13,097 nucleotides of DNA from an uncultured Bacteroidota bacterium. GTDB taxonomy: Bacteria; Bacteroidota; Bacteroidia; Chitinophagales; Chitinophagaceae. Below, in pieces: positions 1-8,449 of the stretch. The first letter of the stretch is position 1, and the number at the start of each line of letters is the position of its first letter. The stretch spans positions 1 to 13,097 of the forward strand of contig CAMLEX010000048.1 in NCBI GenBank assembly GCA_946479055.1, written 5' to 3'. The notes under the pieces were generated by a model. The model saw only the letters and a program-made list of their open reading frames with translations, was not told where the DNA came from and searched no databases. A program made the position numbers and the translations under genes.

Positions 1-1
1 A

Positions 2-1855
2 AAACTGCGTTTCTTTATTTCATTGATTTGTGACCAGGAAGTGAATGATAACCGAAAGAACCGAGGCGTAAGGCCATTACCAAACCTTGAAACAAAATTT
101 GTAGCGGCCAATACACTCCTCGGATTAAAAAAACAACTTTTGCTTCGCAATCCCAAAATTGAAGAACTTGAAACTGAGTTAAATGATGTTCGCCATAAAC
201 ATTTTAGTGCCAGAACCACAGCAACTAAACGCAAGTGGCGAAACCGTGACCATGAATTAAGAGAACAGATTGGTGAACTTTTAAAATTCGATGGATGGGA
301 TAACACTACAGCAGAACTGGTAGCTAACTGGAATCCATATGAGCAGAATACATTTGCTGATTTTTTTGACAATGAGTGGATGTTTGGGATTTTGGATGGA
401 TTCGATATCGTTATTGGTAATCCGCCCTATATCAGTTTACAAAGAATGGATGAAACAGAGGCACTAAAAAAAGCGAGCTATAAAACTTTCGAAAAGACAG
501 GGGACTTGTATTCTCTCTTTTACGAACAAGGGAATAACTTACTAAAGCTCAAGGGGATTTTATGTTATATCACTTCTAATAAATGGATTAATGCAAACTA
601 TGGAAAGAGTACAAGGAAATTCTTTGCCACCCAAACTAATCCACTTATTCTTATTGATTTTGCAAAGCTGAGAATTTTTGAGGCCGCAACCGTTTTTGTA
701 AATATTTTAATTTTTCAAAAATCGAAAAATCAAAATAACCTGCAAGCGTGTAATATCGAAGGAGATAAACTGCCTGAAGAGGGTTTGCAAGGATACTTTC
801 AGTCGCACAAGTTTTTACTAAAAGATTTAGATGAGAACATTTGGAAGGTTAACAACTTTCTTGCTAGTTATATCACTAGACAGATAGATATGAAAGGCGT
901 GAAGCTAAAAGACTGGAAAGATATTAATTTTTTCAGAGGAGTTACAACTGGATTTAATGACGCATTTCATATACCAGCCGCAACAAGAGAACGGCTAATA
1001 ATAAACAACCCTATAAATTCAGAAATAATAAAGCCCTTATTAAGAGGTAAAGATATTAAGAGATGGAAATACTCTTTTGAAGATTGGTATCTAATATTTA
1101 CAAAACAGAAAATCGACATATCTCTTTATCCAGAAATTGAAAATTATTTACGAGAATTTTATTTGGATTTAATTCCCAAAAAAGATTTAGATGAAAAAAG
1201 AGGAAGAAAACCGGGGATATATAAATGGTATGAAATACAGGACAATACTGCTTATTACAAGGAATTTGAAAATCCCAAGATCATTTGGATAGAAATTTCT
1301 GATAGATCTAATTATGCTTATGACGAGTCCGGAATGTATCTAACAAATTCTGCTTACTTTATTTCAGGTAGCAATCTGAAGTATATTTTATCAATTCTTA
1401 ATTCAAAAGTAGCAGACTACTATTTTTCGCAAATCACTGCAACCATTGCCGGAGGTAGGAAGCGTTATACAAAGCAATATGTAGAACAGGTGCCAGTACC
1501 CAGCTTGTCTGAACAGGCGCAGCGGCCTTTTATTAAAATTGTTGACTACATCCTTTTATTAAAAAAATTTAGTGATGACAAAGAAGCCAGAAATGCTTGC
1601 ACCCATTTTGAACTGGTTTTAGATGCAATGGTATTTGAACTTTATTTCGAAGAACTAATTAAAATAAATGGACTGGAGATAATCAAACATGTTACTGAAT
1701 TGCCGGAGATAGCTGGTTTTGACGACAATATAGACTATTCAGAGATTTTAAATTCATATAACCTGACCTATCAAAAAGATTCTCCCGTTCGCAATAGCAT
1801 ATTCTTTATCGATTCTATTCCCGAAATCAAAGAAATTACTTCATCGGTATTATAA
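2..1855 (+). CDS. Eco57I/type IIG-like adenine-N6 DNA methyltransferase, 5'-truncated by window edge
   Basis: The frame is open to the window edge, so the TTG at 23 is not a convincing start and the N-terminal part is missing. Numbering residues from codon 23, a RPLPNLETKFVAANTL segment lies at 17-32. The catalytic motif IV of amino-methyltransferases, GNPPY, is at 132-136; it flips and methylates adenine N6 using S-adenosylmethionine. The SAM-binding motif I would lie upstream of the window. The C-terminal half fits a TaqI-like target-recognition domain: LLRGKDIKRW near 339-348 and AGGRKRYTKQY at 476-486, followed by VEQVPVP. In this family a fused N-terminal nuclease may be present, giving a type IIG enzyme, but that part cannot be seen here. 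It is the first visible gene of a four-gene operon with an ABC ATPase, McrB and McrC, which points to self-modification in a restriction system. The methyltransferase call is firm; the target and any nuclease are unknown. Confidence 0.9.
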   Translation, partial: KLRFFISLICDQEVNDNRKNRGVRPLPNLETKFVAANTLLGLKKQLLLRNPKIEELETELNDVRHKHFSARTTATKRKWRNRDHELREQIGELLKFDGWDNTTAELVANWNPYEQNTFADFFDNEWMFGILDGFDIVIGNPPYISLQRMDETEALKKASYKTFEKTGDLYSLFYEQGNNLLKLKGILCYITSNKWINANYGKSTRKFFATQTNPLILIDFAKLRIFEAATVFVNILIFQKSKNQNNLQACNIEGDKLPEEGLQGYFQSHKFLLKDLDENIWKVNNFLASYITRQIDMKGVKLKDWKDINFFRGVTTGFNDAFHIPAATRERLIINNPINSEIIKPLLRGKDIKRWKYSFEDWYLIFTKQKIDISLYPEIENYLREFYLDLIPKKDLDEKRGRKPGIYKWYEIQDNTAYYKEFENPKIIWIEISDRSNYAYDESGMYLTNSAYFISGSNLKYILSILNSKVADYYFSQITATIAGGRKRYTKQYVEQVPVPSLSEQAQRPFIKIVDYILLLKKFSDDKEARNACTHFELVLDAMVFELYFEELIKINGLEIIKHVTELPEIAGFDDNIDYSEILNSYNLTYQKDSPVRNSIFFIDSIPEIKEITSSVL

Positions 1856-1870
1856 ACTTTCTTCCACTTA

Positions 1871-3733
1871 ATGAAAATTAAATCCATCCAATTTTTTGAT
1901 TATAGGGCATTTTTTAATGGAAAAAATGATCAGTATCTTTTAAACGTTGACGGAAAAAATTTGCTGGTTTATGGCGAAAATGGGAGCGGTAAGACTTCAT
2001 TTTATAGGGGACTAAAGGATTTTTTTCATGGAGAAGATTTTATTGTCCATAATCAAACTCCAAGACTGAATGAGGGGTTTATAGAGATTATTTTATCAGA
2101 TGGAACTGGAGAAAGGTTGGAGGCAAGTGGAAACAAACCTGCAAAAGCAGAAGTTTTAAATACCCCTAAGCTAAATAGCTTTCTTTCATACAAGGAATTA
2201 CTTCAAACCCATTTGGTAGAGACTGACGAAATTAATTTGTTTCAACTATTGGTGAATGGTTTATTAAGCGAACACTCTCTGGCTTCGTTAGGAACGCTGG
2301 CTGATGCGTGGGGAGATGAAAAGTCTAAAAGCCTGCAAAATGAAACCGATAACCTTAACCAAGGTTTAAAAAGAGGTGAGATCGACAAAGAGGAAGCAGC
2401 GGAGCAAATTGAAATTGCAAAAGCTAGGTTGGAGGAAGAGCACACTAAATTTATAGACGAACTAAAGCAATTGCTTAGCCAAATAAACGACAAGTTAACC
2501 GAGATACTTGCTTACTTTAATCAAAACCTCGAAGTAAAAATAGAGTTAGGCTCAATCGAGTGGGGTAATCCTTTAGACTCAAAAATAACTCTTGATGTAA
2601 AATATTATGGCATCGCTGTTGACTCTCATCACGATTTTCTTAATGAAGCAAGACTATCTGCAATAGCAATTTCCATTTATTTAGCCGCAATTAAGTTGAA
2701 CCCTACACAAAATGCAGTTAAATTTCTATGCTTGGATGATATCTTTTTAGGATTAGACATGAGTAATAGACTGCCTCTCTTAGACATTCTTGAAAAGGAA
2801 TTTAATGATTGGCAAATTGTTTTGACTACTTATGATAGGCATTGGTTCGAAGTGGCCAAAGTGGAGGTTGGCTCAACAAACTGGCAACATATAGAAATGT
2901 ATTCAGCTCAAAATAGCAACCCATCCTTTGAATATCCAATAATTATTAAAGAGTCGGATAACTATCTTTCCAAGGCAAAGAAATACTATAAAACAAAAGA
3001 CTACCCGGGTTGTCTAAATTACTTAAGGAAAGAGATTGAGAGGCTAATTAAAGAAAGACTACCAGAAGAAAGCATAAGACATTATGAAGGGCAGCCTCAT
3101 AAGCTTTCTCATCTTTGGGATGTAATGGTAGATCGATATAATACAATAGGACTTCCTATAGCTAATAACATTACAGATACTTTTTCAACAACCAAGCTAA
3201 CCCTCTTAAACCCACTTGCACATGATAATTTAAGTCAGCCAGTATATAAGCATGAATTGGAAAAGGCTTTTAGTCTTATAGATGATATTAGTAGTTTGCC
3301 AATTCTTCAAAATATTACTCTCCTTTCTAAGGGGATGGAATTACAATTTATTCACCCTACACAGAACTATACCTTTACTTTTGAATTATTAACGGATTGG
3401 AGATTAGAAGTTGCTAATACCGTAAGAACACAAATTTTTCCTAGATGTAAGGTTAAGCATTGGCAATTTAATGGGAATGATTTTTGGAATTTTCGAACTA
3501 AAGCTATTTCTACTGAGTCAGAAAAAGAGGTTATTTTAAAAAGAGAGGATAAATTAGATGTAGTACAAAGAAATTTAATAAGAACTCCTGGACTTGGGAT
3601 AACTATTGACCTCGTAGATAGAAACACAACTTTCAACAACATTTGGACATTAAGGCAAATTCTTCAAGATAGCACCAATGGAAGAAGAGTAAATTGGTTT
3701 TCAAGAATCTTCGTTAGGCTATTTGGAAATTAA
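1871..3733 (+). CDS. SMC/RecF-like ABC ATPase with helical HEPN-like C-terminal region
   Basis: This 620-aa protein starts at an ATG 15 nt after the methyltransferase stop. The N-terminus MKIKSIQFFDYRAF is typical of RecF/SbcC-type ATPases. Walker A is GENGSGKT at 35-42. A short charged helical, probably coiled-coil stretch runs at about 145-215. A degenerate ABC signature LSAIA is at 262-266, Walker B CLDD at 287-290, a D-loop-like GLD at 294-296, and a switch-like TTYDRHWF at 319-326. The arm is far shorter than in true SMC or Rad50 proteins. Residues about 363-470 form a helical domain with DYPGCLNYLRKEIERL and NPLAHDN (447-453), which recalls HEPN-like tails of defence-island ATPases. The HEPN RNase motif Rx4-6H is not evident. 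The last ~145 residues are unrecognised. It probably senses or regulates DNA binding for the McrBC-like effector; this is inferred from its place in the operon. Confidence 0.85.
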   Translation: MKIKSIQFFDYRAFFNGKNDQYLLNVDGKNLLVYGENGSGKTSFYRGLKDFFHGEDFIVHNQTPRLNEGFIEIILSDGTGERLEASGNKPAKAEVLNTPKLNSFLSYKELLQTHLVETDEINLFQLLVNGLLSEHSLASLGTLADAWGDEKSKSLQNETDNLNQGLKRGEIDKEEAAEQIEIAKARLEEEHTKFIDELKQLLSQINDKLTEILAYFNQNLEVKIELGSIEWGNPLDSKITLDVKYYGIAVDSHHDFLNEARLSAIAISIYLAAIKLNPTQNAVKFLCLDDIFLGLDMSNRLPLLDILEKEFNDWQIVLTTYDRHWFEVAKVEVGSTNWQHIEMYSAQNSNPSFEYPIIIKESDNYLSKAKKYYKTKDYPGCLNYLRKEIERLIKERLPEESIRHYEGQPHKLSHLWDVMVDRYNTIGLPIANNITDTFSTTKLTLLNPLAHDNLSQPVYKHELEKAFSLIDDISSLPILQNITLLSKGMELQFIHPTQNYTFTFELLTDWRLEVANTVRTQIFPRCKVKHWQFNGNDFWNFRTKAISTESEKEVILKREDKLDVVQRNLIRTPGLGITIDLVDRNTTFNNIWTLRQILQDSTNGRRVNWFSRIFVRLFGN

Positions 3734-3754
3734 CATTATTTATAATCAAAGCTT

Positions 3755-6145
3755 ATGGGAGAAAATCTTTATACCGCGTACTGGCAGTCGGTTTTGCCAA
3801 ATGTTCTTAGCCAATTTAAAGAAGGCAGACAAATTATACAGCTACCCGTAAAAGAACTTTCGCAATACGGAGATCGTAAAAGCTATCATACCAATTTCAG
3901 AATAGTAAATGGTAAGTTAGAAAACCCCAACATTGCCTATGCACAAGGCAGAGATTTATATGCAGTGCTATCACACAATGAGTATTTTAAAGATAACCTG
4001 TCAAATGTCACCCTGCAGGTTACCGTTAGCAAGGATCAGCAGCTTAAAATAGAAATATTAGCTGCCAATGCTCCGGATTTTTTTACTGAGGAAGATTTTG
4101 CAGAGTTGGGCCGTTTCGCCAAACAGCGGATGGATAAGGACAATCCGGAACATAAAAAAGCGTATGATTTTTTAAAAGTTACGTATTCCAAGACAAGTTA
4201 CTGGGCAAGACAGGTACAACAAAGAGTATTCCCGGATGGTTATGTTCATGTCATTCAAAAACCAACCAACCAGGCAAGTAAGTTTGAATACTATCAATGG
4301 GCAAAAATCTATCCCGATAAAACTGCTTATGAATATGAAGCACTCTCATTTACAGTTGGAATAGATACCGATAATCAGTTTACTGTAAAGATTGATACGG
4401 TTGGTTTGGCAGACGCCGACGAGCGGCGAAAAAAATATTTGCAGCTCAGAGGTGATTACAACAACTCAAAAATTGTGAGGAATCTCTCGGATGAGCAGGT
4501 GTTGGACAAGGGTTGGCAATATTTAATTGATCTCACATCAAACCTGATTCTGGAGCTTAAACCTTCTTTCGATTCTTTATTAAACTCCTTTCAAGGTACT
4601 AAACAAAAAGATCAAAAGTTTGTACAAACTAATGCTATGTCGTTAAATACTATTCTGTATGGTCCGCCGGGAACTGGAAAAACTTATAATACGATTGACA
4701 AAGCCCTGGAAATTGTCGACAACGGTTTTTATAATACCCATAAAGCTGATCGTAAAGAGTTAACCAGCCGTTTCAACGAATTGTTGATCGACGATTTTAA
4801 TGATAGTTCGGGGCAGATTGCTTTCTGTACATTTCATCAAAGCATGAGCTATGAAGATTTTGTTGAAGGCATTAAGCCATTAAAACCAATTGCGGGACAA
4901 CCATTAAAATATGATATTGAAGATGGGATCTTTACATCTTTGTGCAAACTAGCCAACTCTAATTTTGAAAATTCGAAGATTGAAAACAGTGGAAAGTTAG
5001 CATTTGAAGAAGCATTTCAAATGCTCCAGGATGAATGGGACAATGATAGGTTAATAAAATTTCCTTTAAAAACCCAGGGATACGAATTTACAATTCTAGG
5101 TTTTACTAATACTTCCATACAGTTTAAGAAAGCAAGTGGTGGTACCAGCCATACTCTGAGTATAAACACACTCCGCGAGTTATACTATGGCAAAGAGTTT
5201 AATTTTAAGGAAGGTGTTGGAATATATTATCCCGGGGTGTTACAAAAATTAAACTCCTACAAGGGTAGCGAGAACAAGCGGACTGTTTTAGGGTCGTATG
5301 TTCTAATCATTGACGAAATAAACCGCGGTAATGTATCCCAGATTTTTGGCGAGCTGATTACACTGATTGAGGAAGACAAAAGAGCAGGGAAAGAAGAAGC
5401 ATTAACTGTAACGTTGCCTTATAGCAAAACAAATTTTAGTGTTCCGCCAAACTTGTACATAATAGGAACTATGAACACCGCTGACAGAAGCGTAGAAGCT
5501 TTGGATACAGCATTACGAAGAAGGTTTGTGTTTAAAGAGATGATGCCGCTTCCGGAACTATTGCACCCCAAACAAGTATTATGTTCTTTTTGGAACAAAC
5601 CTGAGCATATCAATCTGGAGTATGACGAATGGATTAAGGAACCATACAAATCCAAAGCGGATGTTTTGTATAAACTTATTGGGATATCAAGGGAATTGGA
5701 AGCTTCCATACATGATAATGATTCCGAGGTTGAAAGACAGTATTGGATGGGTGAAGATTTTGCTTCTATAAATGACGATCAGTTTATAGGTATACGATTG
5801 GATATTCTTCTGCAAACAATCAATGGCAGATTACAAACTCTTCTCACAAAAGATCACACAATTGGACATGCGTGGTTAATGAATGTGTTTAGTCTTGAAG
5901 ATTTGCAGGGGGCTTTTAAAAATAAAATAGTGCCTTTACTCCAGGAATTTTTCTATCATGATTATGGTAAAATAGGATTGGTACTGGGTGATGCTTTTGT
6001 AGCACAAAGCAAAACCAATAAAGGATTGTTTGCAAAATTTAAAGATGCTGCTGAATTATCAGAAGATTATGATGGCAAAGCAATGTTTACGCTAAAAGAT
6101 CCTTTTAGCCTTGGCATAGCCGACTTTCAATCAATATACCAATAG
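3755..6145 (+). CDS. mcrB: McrB-family AAA+ NTPase, motor subunit of a McrBC-like restriction complex
   Basis: This 796-aa protein starts at an ATG 21 nt after the ATPase gene. Walker A GPPGTGKT is at 303-310, followed by the McrB-type segment FCTFHQSMSYEDFVEGI. Walker B VLIIDEINRGN is at 516-526. MNTADRS at 573-579 holds the NTAD motif, which in E. coli McrB gives GTP preference. ALRRRF at 586-591 supplies candidate arginine fingers, and DHTIGHAW is at 700-707. In the family, McrB forms hexamers that translocate DNA and activate McrC. About 200 residues separate Walker A and B, so there is an inserted domain at roughly 400-500. The first ~290 residues should be the DNA-recognition module; I do not recognise it, and it does not look like the E. 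coli McrB 5-methylcytosine reader. The gene ends 3 nt before mcrC. The AAA+ assignment is very secure; nucleotide and target specificity are inferred. Confidence 0.93.
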   Translation: MGENLYTAYWQSVLPNVLSQFKEGRQIIQLPVKELSQYGDRKSYHTNFRIVNGKLENPNIAYAQGRDLYAVLSHNEYFKDNLSNVTLQVTVSKDQQLKIEILAANAPDFFTEEDFAELGRFAKQRMDKDNPEHKKAYDFLKVTYSKTSYWARQVQQRVFPDGYVHVIQKPTNQASKFEYYQWAKIYPDKTAYEYEALSFTVGIDTDNQFTVKIDTVGLADADERRKKYLQLRGDYNNSKIVRNLSDEQVLDKGWQYLIDLTSNLILELKPSFDSLLNSFQGTKQKDQKFVQTNAMSLNTILYGPPGTGKTYNTIDKALEIVDNGFYNTHKADRKELTSRFNELLIDDFNDSSGQIAFCTFHQSMSYEDFVEGIKPLKPIAGQPLKYDIEDGIFTSLCKLANSNFENSKIENSGKLAFEEAFQMLQDEWDNDRLIKFPLKTQGYEFTILGFTNTSIQFKKASGGTSHTLSINTLRELYYGKEFNFKEGVGIYYPGVLQKLNSYKGSENKRTVLGSYVLIIDEINRGNVSQIFGELITLIEEDKRAGKEEALTVTLPYSKTNFSVPPNLYIIGTMNTADRSVEALDTALRRRFVFKEMMPLPELLHPKQVLCSFWNKPEHINLEYDEWIKEPYKSKADVLYKLIGISRELEASIHDNDSEVERQYWMGEDFASINDDQFIGIRLDILLQTINGRLQTLLTKDHTIGHAWLMNVFSLEDLQGAFKNKIVPLLQEFFYHDYGKIGLVLGDAFVAQSKTNKGLFAKFKDAAELSEDYDGKAMFTLKDPFSLGIADFQSIYQ

Positions 6146-6148
6146 ACG

Positions 6149-7486
6149 GTGGCGAGTAAAAACATCATAAGAGTTGCCGAGTTTGAAAAGCTTTATCATG
6201 ATGAGGCAAAACCATTCAAACGAAAACACTGGGAAGCCTTATGCCGTTACCAGGAGCAACAAAATAAGTCAGAGAATAGACGGGTAGAGTATTATCGTAT
6301 CCTGAATAAAGGTATTCAGTTCACGAATTATGTTGGGGTGATACAAGCTGGTAACCTGACTGTTGAAGTGTTACCAAAAACAGATAGGAATAATGCTACA
6401 GCAGCTAACCTGACAACTCAGGAACTTAAATTGGCAGATGCTGAAACAGCCACAAGTAAACAAAACTGGCATGATGTACTGTTGCAAATGCTAAAAGAGT
6501 GTCGGCTGTTGCGGATAAATCATGTTGACAGAGCCAACCTGAATTTGAAAAGCAATTCAGTACTTGACATTTACCTTGAGCTATTCTTAACAGAAGCTGA
6601 AAAGTTACTGCATGAAGGGCTGGTTAAAAAATACAGGAAAACAGAAGGAAACAACCTGGCATTAAAAGGGCAACTACTGTTTTCAAAACACGTAAGCCAA
6701 AACCTTATTCACCAGGAACGGTTTTATGTTCGTTACACCGAGTTCAGCAGGAACAATATTTTTAACCAGCTATTATTAAAAACCCTTTGCCTAATTCCTC
6801 AACTCAGCAGCAGTCCCTGGCTGACAGATAAAGTAAACAGGTTGTTATTGGATTTCCCGGAATTGCCGGATTGCAATGTGAGTTATTCAACATTTGACAA
6901 ACTTGTGTATGACCGCAAAACAGAACGTTACAAAGAAGCCTTGCTGATCAGTAAAATGTTATTGCTGAATTACTGTCCCGATATAAGCGGTGGTTCGGAA
7001 AATGTAATTGCCATTTTATTTGACATGAATAAACTATGGGAAGAATTCGTGTACAGAAGACTTTTGAAATCAGCAGAAGAGGGCATAACTATCGCAAGGC
7101 AACAAAAGAAAGATTTCTGGTGGAACACCGTTGAAGAATATTTCAAGACTGTAAAACCAGACATTGTAATTACAAAGAATGGGAAGACAATTATTCTTGA
7201 TACAAAGTGGAAAATAGTAGATGATAACTCACCCGGTGATAATGATCTAAAGCAGATGTTTGTTTACAATCTTCTTTGGAATGCTGATAAGTCTGTACTT
7301 GTTTATCCGGGGAATGCAAAAAACTGCGGAGGTTCCTATCCTCATTTTCCATTGTCAGCACTATATGGAAAGAATGACGATAAAGGATTTTATAACCATT
7401 GTTCCCTACATTTTTTGCAGGTATTAGACATAGATGGAAAGCTGGTCGCCAATGAAGTATTCAGAACTTTTTTGGGGAGCTTATAA
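6149..7486 (+). CDS. mcrC: McrC-family PD-(D/E)xK nuclease subunit
   Basis: This 445-aa protein starts with GTG at 6149, 3 nt after the mcrB stop. No in-frame ATG fits better and no Shine-Dalgarno is seen, so translation is probably coupled to mcrB. The N-terminal part has the McrC-type pattern: an EFEKLY helix, FKRKHWEAL, and YVGVIQAGNLTVEVLPK, a beta-rich segment that in McrC contacts the McrB ring. The C-terminal nuclease core shows KPDIVI with D338 and IILDTKWK with D351 and K353. This is the PD-(D/E)xK catalytic signature, with aspartate rather than glutamate in the second acidic position. Length is close to usual for McrC-like proteins (about 350-450 aa). It should cut DNA once the McrB motor brings it to a target. 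It is the last gene of the operon; an inverted repeat follows 37 nt downstream. Confidence 0.92.
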   Translation: MASKNIIRVAEFEKLYHDEAKPFKRKHWEALCRYQEQQNKSENRRVEYYRILNKGIQFTNYVGVIQAGNLTVEVLPKTDRNNATAANLTTQELKLADAETATSKQNWHDVLLQMLKECRLLRINHVDRANLNLKSNSVLDIYLELFLTEAEKLLHEGLVKKYRKTEGNNLALKGQLLFSKHVSQNLIHQERFYVRYTEFSRNNIFNQLLLKTLCLIPQLSSSPWLTDKVNRLLLDFPELPDCNVSYSTFDKLVYDRKTERYKEALLISKMLLLNYCPDISGGSENVIAILFDMNKLWEEFVYRRLLKSAEEGITIARQQKKDFWWNTVEEYFKTVKPDIVITKNGKTIILDTKWKIVDDNSPGDNDLKQMFVYNLLWNADKSVLVYPGNAKNCGGSYPHFPLSALYGKNDDKGFYNHCSLHFLQVLDIDGKLVANEVFRTFLGSL

Positions 7487-7522
7487 TCATTTCCGTCGTT
7501 GCGGTGATTGAACTACAGATCA

Positions 7523-7565
7523 GTGGCGGGTGGAGATACTTCGCTTTGCTCTGTACACCCGCCAC
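7523..7565. terminator. Inverted repeat between convergent genes, candidate bidirectional terminator
   Basis: A perfect 10-bp inverted repeat GTGGCGGGTG / CACCCGCCAC encloses a 23-nt loop containing TACTTCGCTTTGCTCTGTA. It is followed by GGCG and an A/T-rich run. It lies between the end of mcrC and the end of the convergent OB-fold gene, so it could stop transcription from both sides. A GC-rich arm with a long loop could also be a REP-like dispersed repeat; the two are not exclusive. Confidence 0.5.
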
Positions 7566-7612
7566 GGCGTAAAATTTTATTCATTACGGGTTTAGTCCGC
7601 ATTCAGTTCTAT

Positions 7613-7974
7613 TTACTTCACTATTATCTGCATCTGATTATATACCACTATCTGCGGCTTATTTTTATACAAACTGATTTTGCCGCTAATGCACACATCC
7701 TTGTCTTTATAAAATACTTCCGCTTCTCTTCAAACTTCGCCCTGGCATCTGCCCATATTACAACGGTAAGCGGTGCATCTGGATATTTGCCGCCGGCATT
7801 CAACAGGGTGGGAGTGTCCTTGCTGCGGTCAAGAAAGATGCCTCCATAAATTTTGGTGCAAACGGTTATGGAATCGCCAACATACTTAGCCAGTTCATCG
7901 ATCTTTATTTCCTGTTGTGCATGCACCACTGCTGATAAAAATAAAATGCTGATAGCTGCTACTACTTTTTTCAT
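7613..7974 (-). pseudogene. Small secreted OB-fold-like protein, frameshifted near the 3' end
   Basis: The start codon is the ATG at 7974-7972. The signal peptide MKKVVAAISILFLSAVVHA is followed by QQ, so the protein is exported. The mature part (ELAKYVGDSITVCTKIYG, then PLTVVIWAD) looks like an OB-fold domain found in short Bacteroidota secreted proteins. As written, the frame runs for 108 aa to a stop at 7648, with an atypical tail after KFEEK. In the neighbouring frame the reading continues as EVFYKDKDVCISGKISLYKN, then KPQIVVYNQMQIIVK, and stops at 7613. That is the expected final beta strands of the fold. One missing base near 7720-7724 would restore a 120-aa protein. A true mutation or a sequencing error are both possible. 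The promoter upstream is intact. A truncated second copy lies at 12484-12680. The exact function is unknown. Confidence 0.7.
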
Positions 7975-7995
7975 GTTTTGCCTTTAAGTGAAAGA

Positions 7996-8023
7996 CAAAG
8001 ATAAAGCAGCGGGTTTACAGCAA
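7996..8023 (-). promoter_or_regulatory. Bacteroidota-type promoter of the OB-fold gene
   Basis: Read on the minus strand, TATCTTTG (7996-8003) is an exact match to the Bacteroidota -7 consensus TAnnTTTG. A TTG (8021-8023) lies 17 bp upstream as the -33 element. The expected transcript start is about 15 nt before the ATG, which supports the chosen start codon. Confidence 0.6.
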
Positions 8024-8042
8024 TTACCGGCTTTTCGCCGGG

Positions 8043-8303
8043 ACTAAGAAATCCCGTCTTAATTAATTTGATCATCATCAAATCAGATTGCGTCGGTCTG
8101 CCATCAGCATTCGTTATACTTCGGCTTTCATGAACGCATCCCTCGCAATGACGGAGACTCTGGGGCTTTGATGTGTTCTTTCGTTATCGGAGTCTCGTCA
8201 TTGCGAGGCCGCTGAAAACACAGTTGAATTGTATTGTTAATTGCCAGCGGCCGAAGCAATCTTCTTTAGTCTCAGCCTTGGTGTGTGTCCGTAAAGAAAG
8301 GAG
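8043..8303. repeat. Long dispersed repeat, copy A (direct repeat of 9543-9793)
   Basis: It begins with ACTAAGAAATCCCGTCTTAA and ends with GTGTGTCCGTAAAGAAAG, both also present in copy B. Inside, AGATTGC (8085-8091) and GCAATCT (8256-8262) form the outer ends of an imperfect palindrome. CCTCGCAATGACG with GAGACTC (8141-8160) and the mirror GAGTCTCGTCATTGCGAGG (8190-8208) form the inner arms, with one extra base. The CGTCATTGCGAGG...GAAGCAATCT pattern is one I recall as a dispersed non-coding repeat in many bacterial genomes. A further hairpin ATTTGAT-CATC-ATCAAAT is at 8066-8083, and CCGGC/GCCGG at 8027-8041 lies just outside. No gene is seen between 7975 and 8449. Confidence 0.8.
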
Positions 8304-8415
8304 GGCCACGCTCCACGCTGTGTTGACCTTAGTCTTCCATAAATAAAAAAATATTGTTGAGGATAAAGTAATCCATCTTCGTAAAAATCCGATTTCATTT
8401 CAGCCGGGTGCTTTC

Positions 8416-8423
8416 TATCTTGC
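8416..8423 (+). promoter_or_regulatory. Possible -7 element for the 73-aa gene
   Basis: TATCTTGC resembles the Bacteroidota -7 element TATCTTTGC with one T missing. It lies about 27 nt before the ATG at 8450, a sensible leader length. No clear TTG -33 element was found, so this is a weak call. Confidence 0.3.
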
Positions 8424-8449
8424 GCCGCTTAAACTATCACCTCTTTATT

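Noticed and set aside
2242..2493. Minus-strand frames inside the ATPase gene (also 3367-3642) and inside mcrB and mcrC
   Set aside because: They are antisense to strongly supported genes, show Ser/Leu-rich low-information translations, and have no motifs.
7508..7849. Plus-strand frame of 113 codons downstream of mcrC
   Set aside because: It runs through the inverted repeat and opposite the OB-fold gene. Its translation has no domain-like character and is explained as a shadow of the minus-strand gene.
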